Source: Mycobacterium botniense (lineage in GTDB: Bacteria > Actinomycetota > Actinomycetes > Mycobacteriales > Mycobacteriaceae). From it: 64,000 nt of DNA. A model generated the notes under the pieces. The model saw nothing but the letters and a program-made list of their open reading frames with translations. It had not been told where the DNA came from and ran no database searches. The stretch spans positions 1,984,001-2,048,000 of the forward strand of contig NZ_BLKW01000004.1 in assembly GCF_010723305.1 (NCBI RefSeq). Direction: 5' to 3'. Positions 20,120-30,479 of this stretch are shown piece after piece. Numbering within the stretch: position 1 is the first letter of the stretch; each line of letters begins with the position of its first letter. Made by a program: the position numbers and the translations under genes.

Positions 20120-21415
20120 TCAGCCCAGCAGCGCGTCGACGAACGCGGCCGGCTCGAACGGTGCGAGGTCGTCAGGGCCCTCACCGAGTCCCACTAATTT
20201 CACCGGGACCCCGAGCTCCTGTTGGACGCGAAAAACAATGCCTCCCTTTGCTGTTCCGTCCAGCTTTGTGAGAACCGCGCCGGTGATGTCGACGACGTCG
20301 GCGAACACCCGGGCCTGTGCCAGCCCGTTTTGGCCGATGGTGGCGTCGAGCACCAACAGCACCTCATCGACGGCGGCACGCCGGGTCACCACACGTTTGA
20401 CTTTGCCCAGTTCGTCCATCAGCCCGGTTTTGGTGTGGAGCCGCCCGGCGGTGTCGATGACGACGACGTCCGCGCCCGTGGCGATGCCCTTGTCGACCGC
20501 GTCGAACGCCACCGAGGCCGGGTCCGCGCCCTCGGCGCCGCGCACCACCTCGGCACCCACCCGGGTCGCCCAGGACTGCAATTGGTCGGCCGCTGCAGCG
20601 CGAAACGTGTCGGCGGCACCGAGTACCACACGGCGACCGTCGGCCACCAGCACGCGCGCCAGCTTGCCCACGGTGGTGGTTTTGCCCGTTCCGTTGACGC
20701 CGACGACCAACAGCACCGACGGGCGATCAGGGTGTGGCAGCGCGTGCAGGGCGCGGTCCAAATCGGGCCGCAGCTCGGCGGTCAAGACCTCGCGCAGCAC
20801 CGCGCGGGCGTCGGCTTCGGTCCGTACCGCGCCTCCGGCGAGCCGGCTCCGCAGCCGCGAGATCACCGACGCTGTGGCCGCCGGACCCAGATCAGCGGCC
20901 AACAGGGTGTCCTCAACCTCCTGCCAGGAGTCCTCGTCGAGGTCACCGCCGCCGAGCAGCCCCAGCATGCTGCGCCCCAACGCGGTCTGTGATTTGGCGA
21001 GCCGCCCGCGCAGCCGTCGCAGCCGGCCTTCGGGTGGCGCGATGGTGCTGCGGTCTGGTGCGACCGGTTCGACCGGCGCCGGTGCGCGGGGTTGGGTGCG
21101 CGTCGGCGTGGCGGTATCAGTCGGCGGGTCATCCTCGTCGGCGGGGGGCGTGACCGTAGCATGCGGCCCGGCGGCACCGTCGCCGCCGAGCCCGGTGGTG
21201 TCACTTCGCTCAGCCGGCTCGACCGGGGGTGCCGCCGTGCCCAAAGTGATACCTGAGGACGCGATGTATCTGGCGGGGCGCTCGCGTGTGCCGGTCCGCT
21301 GGGCAGCCGACAGGCTGATCCGCCGCCGCCGGTAAAGCAGCAGACCCACGGCCAGTGCGGTCATGACGGCCAGGATGGCGACGACAGCGAGGGCGATCCA
21401 CAGACCTTCCGGCAC
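20120..21415 (-). CDS. ftsY: SRP receptor GTPase FtsY
   Basis: Membrane-associated SRP receptor, 431 aa. An N-terminal transmembrane helix (VPEGLWIALAVVAILAVM, continuing ALAVGLLLYRRR) is followed by a disordered acidic/Pro-Thr linker to about residue 130. The NG domain has GVNGTGKTTTVGKLARVL, DTFRAAAADQL, DTAGRLHTKTGLM, TKLDGTAKGG and the C-terminal GVPVKLVGLGEGPDDLAPF. GTG 21415 is chosen because it starts exactly at the membrane anchor, as in the M. tuberculosis protein. The frame remains open to 21478. The gene is 95 bp downstream of smc. amt follows. Confidence 0.94.
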   Translation of the reverse strand: MPEGLWIALAVVAILAVMTALAVGLLLYRRRRISLSAAQRTGTRERPARYIASSGITLGTAAPPVEPAERSDTTGLGGDGAAGPHATVTPPADEDDPPTDTATPTRTQPRAPAPVEPVAPDRSTIAPPEGRLRRLRGRLAKSQTALGRSMLGLLGGGDLDEDSWQEVEDTLLAADLGPAATASVISRLRSRLAGGAVRTEADARAVLREVLTAELRPDLDRALHALPHPDRPSVLLVVGVNGTGKTTTVGKLARVLVADGRRVVLGAADTFRAAAADQLQSWATRVGAEVVRGAEGADPASVAFDAVDKGIATGADVVVIDTAGRLHTKTGLMDELGKVKRVVTRRAAVDEVLLVLDATIGQNGLAQARVFADVVDITGAVLTKLDGTAKGGIVFRVQQELGVPVKLVGLGEGPDDLAPFEPAAFVDALLG

Positions 21416-21510
21416 GCCAACATTGTTCCAGGCACAGCACACCGCGCCGTGCGCCCCCGGGTCAGCCAGCTGCGGCACGACGCCCCGCTCGAGGCCGCAG
21501 CATCACGGCG

Positions 21511-24500
21511 TTAACCGGCGGCGCTGACCAGCTGGCCCACCTGCTCACCACGCAGGCGCTGCGAGATCACCGTCGTGATGCCGTCGTCACGCATGGTCAC
21601 CCCATACAGGGTGTCGGCAACCTCCATCGTCGGCTTCTGATGGGTGATGATGATGATCTGCGACTGGGCGCGCAGCTGTTGGAGCAGGCCGAGTAGCCGA
21701 TGCAGGTTGACGTCGTCCAGCGCCGCTTCCACCTCGTCCATCACGTAGAACGGCGAGGGGCGGGCCCGGAAGATCGCCACCAGCATCGCCACTGCTGTGA
21801 GCGCCTTCTCACCACCCGAGAGCAGCGACAGCCGTTTGATCTTCTTGCCGGGTGGCCGGGCCTCGACCTCGATGCCGGTGGTGAGCATGTCGTCGGGATC
21901 GGTCAGCCGCAGCCGGCCCTCCCCGCCGGGAAACAGCGCGGCGAATACCTCGCGGAACTCGCGTTCCACGTCGGCGAACGCCTCGGAAAACACCTGCAGG
22001 ATCCGAGCGTCCACGTCGGCGACGACGTTCAACAGATCTTTGCGGGCGGCCTTGACGTCCTCGAGCTGGGTGGCCAGGAAGTTGTAGCGCTCCTCCAGCG
22101 CGGCGAACTCCTCCAGCGCCAGTGGATTGACCCTGCCCAGTTCGGCCAGCTCACGCTCGGCCCGTTTGGCCCGCCGTTCCTGGGTGGTCCGGTCAAAAGG
22201 CATCGGCGCTGGTGGCCTCACCTGCTCGCCGCGCTCGCGCGCCTGCTCATATTCGGCGATTTCGAGTTCGGTCGGCGGCAGCGGAACCTGGGGGCCGTAT
22301 TCGGCAATGAGGTCCGACGGGGACATCCCAAACTGCTCGAGGACCATCTGTTCGAGTTGCTCGATACGCAGCGCTGCCTGTGCTTTGGCCACCTCGTCGC
22401 GGTGCAGTGACTCGGTCAGAGCCCCGATCCGGGCGTTCAGCCTGCTGACTTCGTCACGGACCGCCGCCATCGCTGTTGACCGCTGGTGCCGTTCTGCGGC
22501 CAGCGCATCGCGCTTGGCCGACGCCGCCGCGACGATGTGCTCTAGCCGCTGCGCGAGCCGGCCTCCGCACTCGGCCACCGCGGCAGCAACCGAGGCCGCG
22601 TGCTCTCGCGCGGCACGAGCCTGCTGAGCGCGCAGCCGTGCTTCACGCTCGGCCGAGGCTGCCCGGCGCAGCGAATCCGCGCGCCCGCGAACGGCGTTGG
22701 CGCGTTCTTCGGCGGTGCGCAGCGCCAGCCGGGCTTCCACCTCGGCGACCCGGGCAGCCTCGGCCGCCGCGATGATCTCCTGCCGGTCGATCGGCTCGAC
22801 CGCGACGTGTTGCGTGTGTTCGGCGGTGCGCAGCCGGGTCTCAAGCTCACCGAGCTCCTCGAGGGTCTGGGCCCGTCCGGCCTCCAGTTCCTCACGCTGC
22901 CGCAGCAACCTGCGCCACTCCTCCGCGGCGACGCGAGCCTCTTGACCCAGTCGTCCCAGCTGCTCATAGATCGCTGAAATGGCGGCGTCGGACTCGTTGA
23001 GCGCCGCCAGGGCCTGCTCAGCGGCGTCTTGACGCGCGGCCCGCTCGGTGAGCGCCCCCGACAGCGCCGCACTCAGTTGAGCTGCCCGCGCCTCGGCGGC
23101 GGCCAGCTCGGCACGGGCCTTTTCGACCTCGCTCGTCAGCTCCAATGTGGAGGGCTTACGGTCGGAGCCGCCGCTCACCCATCCGGCACCTACCAGGTCG
23201 CCCTCCACGGTGACAGCGCGCAGCTGCGGTTGGGCGGCGACAAGGTCCAATGCTTCAGCGAGGTCGCCCACGACCACGACGCCGGAGAGCATCGCGGTCA
23301 TTGCGCCGCGCAACCGCGCCGGCGTCTCGATCAGGTCCAGCGCCCATCGGGCTCCCTGGGGCAGTGGGTATGTCGCAGGCGCGGGGTCGTCGGCGGCCGG
23401 CCAGTCACCCAGCACGATGGCGGCGCGTCCCCCGTCAGCTTCCTTGAGCGCGGTGACGGCGGAGCGGGCCGCACCCAGACTCTCCGCGGCCAGTGCGTCG
23501 GCCGCCGCTCCCAATACCGCGGCCAGCGCCGTCTCATACCCCGGGTGCACCTTGACCAGGTTTGCAATCGATCCGAAAAGCCCTGCACCGCTATGGTTTT
23601 CCGTGAGCCAGGCGGCGCCGTCCCTGCGCTCGAGCCCCACCGACAGCGCGTCGATGCGGGCTCTCAGCGAAGCCACCTGACGTTCGGCGCCCCGCTCGGC
23701 GGACTGCAGCTCGGCCACCCGTTCGTCGGCGAGCCGCAGTGCCGCCACCGTGCGTTCGTGCTGCTCGTCGAGTCCGACTTCGCTCTGATCGAGCTCACCA
23801 ACCCGGCCTTGCACGATTTCGAACTCGGCCTGGGCCTGCTGTGCGCGGGCCGCGGCCTCCTCGATCTGCCCAGAGAGCCGACCGATGCTCTCATCGATCG
23901 ATTCCACCCGCGCCCGCACGGTCTCCACCTGGCCGGCCAGCCGAGCCAGCCCCTCACGCCGATCAGCTTCCGCCCGCACCGCCGCCATGTGCGCCCGCTC
24001 AGCCTCGGCCGCGCGGTGCTCCCGCTCCGCCAGTTCCGCGCGGGCGGCCTCCAAGCGGGCTCTGGCGGCGGCGACTTCCGCCAACAGCTGCTTTTCCTGG
24101 GCCGCGACCTGCTGGGCCTCGGCGTCCAGCGCCTCCGGGTCGGGGCCGGCCGCCACGGCCGGTTCGACGTCGAGATGCTGCGCGCGCTCGCTGGCGATGC
24201 GGACGGTGGCGGTCACGCGTTCGGCCAGCGCGGAGAGCCGAAACCAGGTCTGCTGCACGGCCTCGGTCTGTTCGGAGAGACTATCCACCGCCGTCTCGTG
24301 CGCGGCCAGCTCCTGGGATGCCGCCGCTAACCGGGCCGCCGCCTCATCGTGCTCGCGGCGCAGCGCCGCTTCGGCGTCATGTGTCGCGTCCAGTTCGGCC
24401 CGCCGGGTGACCAGATCGTCAGCGGCCAGACGCAGCCGGGCATCGCGCAAGTCGGCCTGAATAGTCGCCGCGCGCCGGGCGACTTCGGCTTGGCGGCCCA

Positions 24501-25113
24501 GCGGTTTGAGCTGGCGGCGCAGTTCGGTGGTCAGGTCGGTGAGCCGGGCGAGGTTTGCTGACATCGCGTCGAGCTTGCGCAGCGCTTTTTCCTTGCGCTT
24601 GCGGTGCTTGAGCACTCCGGCCGCTTCTTCGATGAACGCGCGGCGGTCCTCGGGTCGTGACTGCAGGATTTCCTCGAGTTTGCCCTGCCCGACGATGACA
24701 TGCATCTCCCGGCCGATCCCCGAGTCGCTGAGCAGCTCCTGGATGTCCATCAAACGACAGCCGGTGCCGTTGATTTCGTATTCACTGGCACCGTCACGGA
24801 ACATCCGGCGGGTGATCGAAACCTCGGAGTACTCGATCGGCAGCGCGTTATCGGAATTGTCGATGGTCACGGTCACCTCGGCCCGGCCCAGCGGTGGGCG
24901 TGATGAGGTGCCGGCGAAGATGACGTCCTCCATCTTGCCGCCACGCAGCGTCTTGGCGCCCTGCTCGCCCATCACCCACGCCAGCGCGTCCACCACGTTG
25001 GATTTGCCTGAGCCGTTGGGGCCGACCACGGCGGTGATACCCGGCTCGAAGCGCAGAGTCGTCGGCGCGGCGAACGACTTGAAGCCCTTCAGCGTCAGAC
25101 TCTTGAGATACAC
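21511..25113 (-). CDS. smc: Chromosome segregation ATPase SMC
   Basis: Structural-maintenance-of-chromosomes protein, 1200 aa, full length. The N-terminal head has Walker [21 protein letters not shown]. Long Glu/Ala/Arg-rich antiparallel coiled coils (about 170-480 and 690-1000) flank a hinge at about 500-680 ([22 protein letters not shown] ... [11 protein letters not shown]). The C-terminal head has the signature [11 protein letters not shown], Walker [16 protein letters not shown] and the D-loop/H-loop [15 protein letters not shown]. It loads on DNA with ScpA and ScpB (not in this window). Start GTG 25113 ([15 protein letters not shown]). It is followed by ftsY on the same strand. Confidence 0.97.
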   Translation of the reverse strand: MYLKSLTLKGFKSFAAPTTLRFEPGITAVVGPNGSGKSNVVDALAWVMGEQGAKTLRGGKMEDVIFAGTSSRPPLGRAEVTVTIDNSDNALPIEYSEVSITRRMFRDGASEYEINGTGCRLMDIQELLSDSGIGREMHVIVGQGKLEEILQSRPEDRRAFIEEAAGVLKHRKRKEKALRKLDAMSANLARLTDLTTELRRQLKPLGRQAEVARRAATIQADLRDARLRLAADDLVTRRAELDATHDAEAALRREHDEAAARLAAASQELAAHETAVDSLSEQTEAVQQTWFRLSALAERVTATVRIASERAQHLDVEPAVAAGPDPEALDAEAQQVAAQEKQLLAEVAAARARLEAARAELAEREHRAAEAERAHMAAVRAEADRREGLARLAGQVETVRARVESIDESIGRLSGQIEEAAARAQQAQAEFEIVQGRVGELDQSEVGLDEQHERTVAALRLADERVAELQSAERGAERQVASLRARIDALSVGLERRDGAAWLTENHSGAGLFGSIANLVKVHPGYETALAAVLGAAADALAAESLGAARSAVTALKEADGGRAAIVLGDWPAADDPAPATYPLPQGARWALDLIETPARLRGAMTAMLSGVVVVGDLAEALDLVAAQPQLRAVTVEGDLVGAGWVSGGSDRKPSTLELTSEVEKARAELAAAEARAAQLSAALSGALTERAARQDAAEQALAALNESDAAISAIYEQLGRLGQEARVAAEEWRRLLRQREELEAGRAQTLEELGELETRLRTAEHTQHVAVEPIDRQEIIAAAEAARVAEVEARLALRTAEERANAVRGRADSLRRAASAEREARLRAQQARAAREHAASVAAAVAECGGRLAQRLEHIVAAASAKRDALAAERHQRSTAMAAVRDEVSRLNARIGALTESLHRDEVAKAQAALRIEQLEQMVLEQFGMSPSDLIAEYGPQVPLPPTELEIAEYEQARERGEQVRPPAPMPFDRTTQERRAKRAERELAELGRVNPLALEEFAALEERYNFLATQLEDVKAARKDLLNVVADVDARILQVFSEAFADVEREFREVFAALFPGGEGRLRLTDPDDMLTTGIEVEARPPGKKIKRLSLLSGGEKALTAVAMLVAIFRARPSPFYVMDEVEAALDDVNLHRLLGLLQQLRAQSQIIIITHQKPTMEVADTLYGVTMRDDGITTVISQRLRGEQVGQLVSAAG

Positions 25114-25215
25114 GACCCGCCAGACTACCGCCGCTGACGCGGCGACGATGCGCGACGCGCACCGCCGCGAACGATGCGCTGTCGGGGCCGGCGCCGGACT
25201 CGTCGACGCGCACGC

Positions 25216-25497
25216 TTAGCGTTCGCTGAATCCGCTGATGGGTTCCGGCGGGTGCGACCAGTCGGCGACGACAGTGGTGACGTGACCAGGTGTGGCAGAA
25301 CTGTGCAACAGCGCCAGCAATTTTTCGCAGGCGGTACGGGGACCCTGCGCAACCACCAGCACACGGCCGTCAGGCCGGTTGGCGGCGTACCCGGTTAGGC
25401 CCAGCTCCAGTGCTTTCGAACGGGTCCACCAGCGAAAACCGACCCCCTGTACCCGCCCGTGCACCCACGCGGTCAGCCGCACCTCAGGCTCTGACAT
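25216..25497 (-). CDS. acyP: Acylphosphatase
   Basis: Acylphosphatase, 93 aa, hydrolyses acyl phosphates. The phosphate-binding motif GRVQGVGFRWW with the catalytic Arg, and the catalytic Asn in YAANRPDGRVLV, are both present. The start overlaps the OsmC gene stop by 14 nt, so the two are probably translated together. It lies 102 bp upstream of smc on the same strand, the same arrangement as Rv2922A. Confidence 0.93.
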   Translation of the reverse strand: MSEPEVRLTAWVHGRVQGVGFRWWTRSKALELGLTGYAANRPDGRVLVVAQGPRTACEKLLALLHSSATPGHVTTVVADWSHPPEPISGFSER

Positions 25498-25897
25498 CGG
25501 ATATCTCGAAAATAACCTGGGTGCCGGATTTGAGTGTGCGACCCACCGTGCATGCCTGGTCGACAGCGCGGTGAACGATGCTCAACACCTGCTGCGCCTC
25601 CTCGCCGTTCAACCCCGAGAGGTCGATTTCCAGTGTTTCCCGCAGCAGCGGATAGCGTTCCTGGGCCCGGTCAGGCGGGCCGGACACCGTGACGACCGCG
25701 CGGTAGTCCTCACCCAGACGCCGGGCCAGCGGCCGGTCGCTGGCCATCCCGCTGCAGGCAGCGAGCGCGATCTTGAGCAGTTCGCCGGGGGTGAACACCC
25801 CCTCGACATCCTCAGAGCCGACCAGTACTTGCGCGCCCCGCGAGCTATACCCCGTGTAGCGGCGCGGCCCCGTGCGTTCCACCCACAGTCGCGTCAT
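25484..25897 (-). CDS. OsmC/Ohr-family peroxiredoxin-like protein (Rv2923c orthologue)
   Basis: 137-aa OsmC-like protein. Two conserved active-site cysteines lie in LAACSGM (about C48) and DQACTVGRT (about C115), the spacing typical of thiol peroxidases that reduce organic hydroperoxides. The N-terminal beta sheet (MTRLWVERTGPRRYTGYSSRGAQV) and GVFTPGELLKIAL fit the family. It overlaps acyP by 14 nt. fpg lies about 140 bp upstream. The specific peroxide and reductant are not determinable here. Confidence 0.88.
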   Translation of the reverse strand: MTRLWVERTGPRRYTGYSSRGAQVLVGSEDVEGVFTPGELLKIALAACSGMASDRPLARRLGEDYRAVVTVSGPPDRAQERYPLLRETLEIDLSGLNGEEAQQVLSIVHRAVDQACTVGRTLKSGTQVIFEISDVRA

Positions 25898-26039
25898 GGT
25901 TTCTTTCTACCGACGGCGGCGCCGGGGGTATCCGGGGGTACCCGGTGGTACCCGCCGGCCGCGAGGGTGCAGAGAATGCCCGTGTCGGCGGCGTGTCGGT
26001 GTACCGACACGCACGCTCGCGCCAGAGCGGCACCGCACG

Positions 26040-26891
26040 TCACCGCCGCGGACGGGGCTGACAGCGTGGGCAGTAAAACGAGGAGCGGTTCATGAACTTC
26101 TCGCGGCGCATCACCGTGCCACACCGTCGGCAGTTTTGCCCTTCGCGCCGGTAAGCGTCCAGTGACCGGTCAAAGTAGCCGGACTGCCCGTTGACGTTGA
26201 CATACAGCGCATCAAACGACGTGCCGCCGTGCACCAGGGCATCCCGCATCACGTCGGCGGCGGCCTGCAGCACCGTGAAAAGCTGGCGGCGAGGCAGTGT
26301 GGCAGCGATTCGCGCCCCGTGCACCTGTGCCCGCCATAGTGCTTCGTCAGCGTAGATATTGCCGATCCCGGAGACCACCGTCTGGTCGAGCAGCTGGCGT
26401 TTGATCTCGGAATGCTTGCGGCGCAACACATCGACCACCGCATCGGCATCGAACCGCGGGTCAAGCGGATCACGCGCCAGATGCGCGACGGGCACCGGCA
26501 CCCTGGTAGCGTCCACGGTGACCAGGTCGGCGAGCATCCAGCCGCCGAATGTCCGCTGATCAGCGAAGCTCAGCGTGGTGCCGTCGTCGAACCAGGTGGA
26601 GATCCGGACATGGGTGCTGCGGGGCACGTCGCCCAGGAGCATCTGCCCGCTCATCCCCAGGTGGACCACCAAAGCGGTATCTTTCCCGTCCAGGGTCAGC
26701 CACAAATACTTGCCGCGCCGGTCGGTGCCGTTGATCCGCGCACCCACTAACCGCGCTGTCAGATCCGCGGGCCCGGGTTCGTGGCGGCGTACCGCCCGGG
26801 GATGGTGTATGCGCACCGCGGTGATCGTTTTGCCCACCACGTGAGCCTGCAAGCCGCGCCGCACCACCTCGACTTCAGGCAGTTCGGGCAT
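26040..26891 (-). CDS. mutM: Formamidopyrimidine-DNA glycosylase
   Basis: Fpg/MutM (283 aa) excises 8-oxoguanine and formamidopyrimidines and cuts the abasic site. The N-terminal PELPEVE supplies the catalytic Pro and Glu. Further motifs are [14 protein letters not shown] (catalytic Lys), the H2TH region ([20 protein letters not shown]), and a C-terminal zinc finger ([24 protein letters not shown]) with four cysteines. Its start abuts the rnc stop with no gap. It is part of the rnc-mutM unit. Confidence 0.96.
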   Translation of the reverse strand: MPELPEVEVVRRGLQAHVVGKTITAVRIHHPRAVRRHEPGPADLTARLVGARINGTDRRGKYLWLTLDGKDTALVVHLGMSGQMLLGDVPRSTHVRISTWFDDGTTLSFADQRTFGGWMLADLVTVDATRVPVPVAHLARDPLDPRFDADAVVDVLRRKHSEIKRQLLDQTVVSGIGNIYADEALWRAQVHGARIAATLPRRQLFTVLQAAADVMRDALVHGGTSFDALYVNVNGQSGYFDRSLDAYRREGQNCRRCGTVMRREKFMNRSSFYCPRCQPRPRR

Positions 26892-27590
26892 CTAGATCAC
26901 GTGCTGTCCAGCGCCTTCCAGCGCTTCCCAGGCCGCGGCCGCGGCCTTCTGCTCGGCTTCTTTTTTCGACCGGCCCATACCCGTCCCATACTCGGTGTCC
27001 ATCACCACCACCACGGCGGTGAACTCCTTGTCGTGGTCGGGACCGCTCGATGTGACCACATAGGACGGGGCGCCCAGGCCGCGTGCCGCGGTGAGTTCCT
27101 GCAGGCTGGTCTTCCAGTCCAGTCCGGCGCCCAGTGTGGGAGCCGCGTCGAGCAGCGCACCGAATAACCGCAGGATCACCTCCCGGGCGGTATCGATACC
27201 GTGATGCAAATAGATCGCACCCAGCAGCGACTCCATCCCGTCGGCGAGAATGCTGGATTTGTCGGCTCCGCCGGTGTTGATCTCACCGCGCCCCAGCAGC
27301 ATATGAGCGCCCAGACCTTCGTCGGTCAGGCCGCGCGCGACATCCGCCAAGGCCTGCGTGTTGACCACGCTGGCGCGCAGCTTCGCCAGATCGCCTTCGG
27401 ACCGGTCAGGATGGCGGTGAAACAGTTCCTCGGTGATCGTGAGCCCCAGAACCGCGTCGCCGAGAAACTCCAGGCGCTCGTTGGTCGGCAGCCCGCCATG
27501 CTCATAGGCATAGCTGCGATGGGTCAACGCGAGGGTGAGCAAATCATCGGGCAGGTCGACCCCGAGCGCGTCGAGCAGGTTCCTCCTCAC
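26892..27590 (-). CDS. rnc: Ribonuclease III
   Basis: Double-strand-specific endoribonuclease that processes rRNA precursors and mRNAs, 232 aa. The catalytic domain has the signature [14 protein letters not shown] and [19 protein letters not shown], with the acidic metal ligands present. The C-terminal double-stranded RNA-binding domain ([15 protein letters not shown] ... [19 protein letters not shown]) is also intact. GTG 27590 gives [15 protein letters not shown] and overlaps the upstream DUF177 stop as GTGA. The longer open frame to 27779 reads through that gene and is not used. Confidence 0.95.
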   Translation of the reverse strand: MRRNLLDALGVDLPDDLLTLALTHRSYAYEHGGLPTNERLEFLGDAVLGLTITEELFHRHPDRSEGDLAKLRASVVNTQALADVARGLTDEGLGAHMLLGRGEINTGGADKSSILADGMESLLGAIYLHHGIDTAREVILRLFGALLDAAPTLGAGLDWKTSLQELTAARGLGAPSYVVTSSGPDHDKEFTAVVVVMDTEYGTGMGRSKKEAEQKAAAAAWEALEGAGQHVI

Positions 27591-28171
27591 CGCTGCGCCG
27601 CATCGTCGGCGGACCCCAGCATCCCGGCCAGCTTGGCCCAGCGCGGGTCGATCCGGTCGTGGTGATGCCCGGGCTCCGCAGTTGCCAACGGCACGCCGCA
27701 GTCCGGGCACAGCCCGGGGCAGTCGGTGCGGCACAGCGGTGAGAAGGGCAGCTCCAGGCCGACCGCGTCGATGATGCACTGCTCGAGATCGATAGTCTCA
27801 TCGACCACCCGGCCGACTTCGTCCTCGTCGGTCGTCGCCTCGGTGGTGCTGTCCGGGTAGGCGAACAGTTCGGTCAGCGTCACCTCAACGCGGCCGCTGA
27901 CCGCCGCCAGGCAACGGGCACACTCACCGACGGTGGGCGCGGCCACGGTGCCCGTCACCAACACGCCTTCGGACACCGACTCCACCAGCAGATCGAGATC
28001 CAGCATGGCGCCTCGTTCGATCCCGATCAGCTCCAGTCCGATCCGCGACGGGCTGCTCACACTGCGACGTACCGGAAACGCCGCCCCCGGACGGCGCGCC
28101 AGCCGGGCAATGTTGACGCTCAGCGCAGACACCGCATGGCGCTGGGCTGACGAACTGTACTGCCTCGCCAT
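27587..28171 (-). CDS. DUF177 (YceD) zinc-ribbon-like protein (Rv2926c orthologue)
   Basis: 194-aa YceD/DUF177-family protein. Features are an N-terminal arginine-rich region, [22 protein letters not shown], an acidic stretch, and a C-terminal cysteine cluster ([18 protein letters not shown]) that could bind zinc. The family commonly precedes rpmF and is implicated in 23S rRNA or fatty-acid gene regions. Here it precedes rnc and overlaps it by 4 nt. No rpmF copy follows. The function is not defined in mycobacteria. Confidence 0.87.
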   Translation of the reverse strand: MARQYSSSAQRHAVSALSVNIARLARRPGAAFPVRRSVSSPSRIGLELIGIERGAMLDLDLLVESVSEGVLVTGTVAAPTVGECARCLAAVSGRVEVTLTELFAYPDSTTEATTDEDEVGRVVDETIDLEQCIIDAVGLELPFSPLCRTDCPGLCPDCGVPLATAEPGHHHDRIDPRWAKLAGMLGSADDAAQR

Positions 28172-28222
28172 ACCGCAATCCTACGGCGGGCGGTCTCGAG
28201 CAGCGGTGCGTCTAGGGCTGGT

Positions 28223-28960
28223 TCACCGCGTGGCGTAGTCGTGGGTGCCGGCCGCCGTGCGAAGTTGATGGCGGCCACGGCCGACTGAGCGCAGCGTAGT
28301 GTTCAGAAACTCCTCGAACTCGGCAAGCTTGGAATCAACGTAGATATCGCATTCGCCTCGCAGCCGGTCAGCCTCGGCATGCGCTGCGTCGATAAGCCGG
28401 GTGGCCTCCGCGTTGGCCGCTTGGACCACCTCGGTCTGCGACACCAGCCGCTGCTGTTCCTTGATGCCCTCCTGCACAGCCTTTTCATACGAGATGTTGC
28501 CGCTTTCGACCAGCCGATCACACTCGGCCTTCGCCCGGTTGGTCGTGGCTTCGTACTCGCGTTTAGCTGCCGCGGCGAGGCGCACCGCTTCCTCGCGGGC
28601 CTCGGCGACCATCCGCTCGCTGTGCTGGCGGGCTTCCGCCACCATCCGGTCGGCCTGGGCCTTGGCGTCGGACAGGATCCGGTCAGCCTCCGAGCGAGCA
28701 TGGTTCAGCATGGACTCCGACTCGGTAGTCGCCGACGACACCATGGAGTCCGCATGCGCCTTGGCCTCCTGCAGCAGCGAATCGCGCGCGTCGAGCACGT
28801 CCTGGGCATCGTCCAGTTCGCCGGGGATCGCGTCCTTGATGTCATCGATCAGCTCCAGAACGTCGCCGCGAGGCACCACACACCCTGCTGTCATCGGCAC
28901 ACCGCGGGCCTCTTCGACGATGGCGCTCAATTCGTCGAGCGCTTCAAAAACTCGGTACAC
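28223..28960 (-). CDS. sepIVA: DivIVA-domain septum protein SepIVA
   Basis: 245-aa DivIVA-like protein. The N-terminus MYRVFEALDELSAIVEEARGVPM is followed by an almost continuous coiled coil rich in Ala, Glu, Gln and Arg (about 60-215, repeated HADSMVSSA, ARSEADRIL, AQADRMVAEA). The orthologue of Rv2927c is reported as essential for septation and polar growth factor localisation in mycobacteria. GTG 28960 follows GGGAGGG. The gene is the left border of the site where M. tuberculosis carries the PDIM/PGL locus. Here the next gene is divergent, 216 bp away. Confidence 0.92.
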   Translation of the reverse strand: MYRVFEALDELSAIVEEARGVPMTAGCVVPRGDVLELIDDIKDAIPGELDDAQDVLDARDSLLQEAKAHADSMVSSATTESESMLNHARSEADRILSDAKAQADRMVAEARQHSERMVAEAREEAVRLAAAAKREYEATTNRAKAECDRLVESGNISYEKAVQEGIKEQQRLVSQTEVVQAANAEATRLIDAAHAEADRLRGECDIYVDSKLAEFEEFLNTTLRSVGRGRHQLRTAAGTHDYATR

Positions 28961-29176
28961 GGCAATACCCTCCCGGCATCGTTGTTGTGACCAGTGTGCC
29001 TGCTGTTATCCCTGTGACAGCGCTGCGCGCCCGGTGTGTCGGACATTGCCTCAACCACAAGCGCCCGGCCATAGCGCACCGCCTGCCATTATGTCGGCTT
29101 GTCCGGTTTGGCGGCACCGGCCGAAGGACCACAGCAGAGCGGGCTCGACACCGAGCGCCGACGATACGGTAGCCAC
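28961..29176. promoter_or_regulatory. Divergent promoter region between sepIVA and the permease
   Basis: 216 bp with no supported gene. It must contain promoters in both directions. In M. tuberculosis this junction is filled by tesA, the pps/drr/mas/fad genes and glycolipid genes (Rv2928-Rv2962). None is present here, and I see no repeats, integrase scars or tRNA at the junction. Confidence 0.6.
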
Positions 29177-30355
29177 ATGGAGAAAGCTGTGCTGAGAGCA
29201 CTCGGGCACGCCCTTGCGCTGGCCGCCTCGATGACATGGGAGATCCTGTGGGCATTGGTCCTGGGTTTCGCCCTGTCGGCGCTCATCCAAGCGGTGGTGC
29301 GGCGTTCGACGATCGCGGGGCTGCTGGGCGACGACAGGCCGCGCACCCTGGCCATCGCCGCCGGCCTGGGCGCGGCCTCGTCGTCATGTTCTTATGCCGC
29401 GGTGGCGCTGGCCCGATCGCTGTTTCGGAAAGGCGCGAGCTTTACCGCCGCCATGGCATTCGAAATCGGTTCGACCAATCTGGTGGTGGAGTTGGGCATC
29501 ATCCTTGCCTTGCTGATGGGCTGGCAGTTCACCGCAGCCGAGTTTGTCGGCGGCCCGCTGATGATCGTGGTGCTGGCCTTGCTGTTTCGGCTGTTCGTGC
29601 GTTCTCGCCTTGTCGAAGCTGCCCGTCAGCAAGCTGAGCGCGGGGTGGCCGGTTCGATGGAAGGCCATGCCGCCATGGACATGTCGGTCACCGGTGAGGG
29701 CTCGTTTTGGCGACGGGTGTTTTCGGCACAGGGCTTTACGTCGATCTCACACGTGTTCGTCATGGAATGGGCGGCGGTTTTGCGCGACCTTGTCCTGGGG
29801 TTGGTGATCGCGGGTGCCATCGCAGCCTGGGTGCCCGAAACATTCTGGCAGCACTTCTTTTTCACCGGGCACCCCGGTCTGTCCGCGCTCTGGGGGCCGA
29901 TCGTGGGGCCGGTGGTCGCGATCGCGTCGTTCGTCTGCTCGATCGGCAATGTGCCACTCGCTGCAGTGCTGTGGAGCGGCGGAATCAGCTTCGGCGGCGT
30001 CGTCGCGTTCATCTTCGCCGACCTGCTGATCGTGCCCATCCTCAACATCTACCGCAAGTACTACGGCACGATGATGACACTGACGATAGTGGGCACTTTC
30101 TACGCCGCGATCATATCCGCTGGGTACTTAGTGGAATTACTCTTCGGCGCAGCACATCTCATCCCGGCTCACCGCAATAGCGCGGTGATGCACGCCGTGA
30201 TCGCATGGAACTACACCACATGGCTCAATATCGTCTTTCTCGGTGTCGGGGCGCTGCTCGTCGCCCGGTTCATCACCACCGGCGGCATTCCGATGTTGCG
30301 CATGATGGGCGGTGCCCCGGACGCCGAGCACAACCACCACGGTCACTGTGGTTAG
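29177..30355 (+). CDS. DUF318/COG0701-type membrane permease (Rv2963 orthologue)
   Basis: 392-aa integral membrane protein with about eight predicted helices. The segments SSSCSYAAVALARSLF and SIGNVPLAAVLWSGGISFGG are the repeated signature of the ArsP/YraQ permease group, which export organo-arsenicals or metals. The C-terminus ends EHNHHGHCG, a His/Cys-rich possible metal-binding tail. ATG 29177 (MEKAVLRALGHALALAASM) is chosen over upstream starts lacking conservation. It converges on coaD. The purU gene found between them in M. tuberculosis is missing. Substrate is inferred only. Confidence 0.88.
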   Translation: MEKAVLRALGHALALAASMTWEILWALVLGFALSALIQAVVRRSTIAGLLGDDRPRTLAIAAGLGAASSSCSYAAVALARSLFRKGASFTAAMAFEIGSTNLVVELGIILALLMGWQFTAAEFVGGPLMIVVLALLFRLFVRSRLVEAARQQAERGVAGSMEGHAAMDMSVTGEGSFWRRVFSAQGFTSISHVFVMEWAAVLRDLVLGLVIAGAIAAWVPETFWQHFFFTGHPGLSALWGPIVGPVVAIASFVCSIGNVPLAAVLWSGGISFGGVVAFIFADLLIVPILNIYRKYYGTMMTLTIVGTFYAAIISAGYLVELLFGAAHLIPAHRNSAVMHAVIAWNYTTWLNIVFLGVGALLVARFITTGGIPMLRMMGGAPDAEHNHHGHCG

Positions 30356-30479
30356 GTGCGTGCTGCACACACCCACCCAGAACCAACACCGACGACCACC
30401 CGGTACAGCTGCTGTGCATCAACCAAGACGCCCCGCCGCGGCGCTGGCCGGCCAAGCCGCTGTCGAAGAGGTCGGCGGA

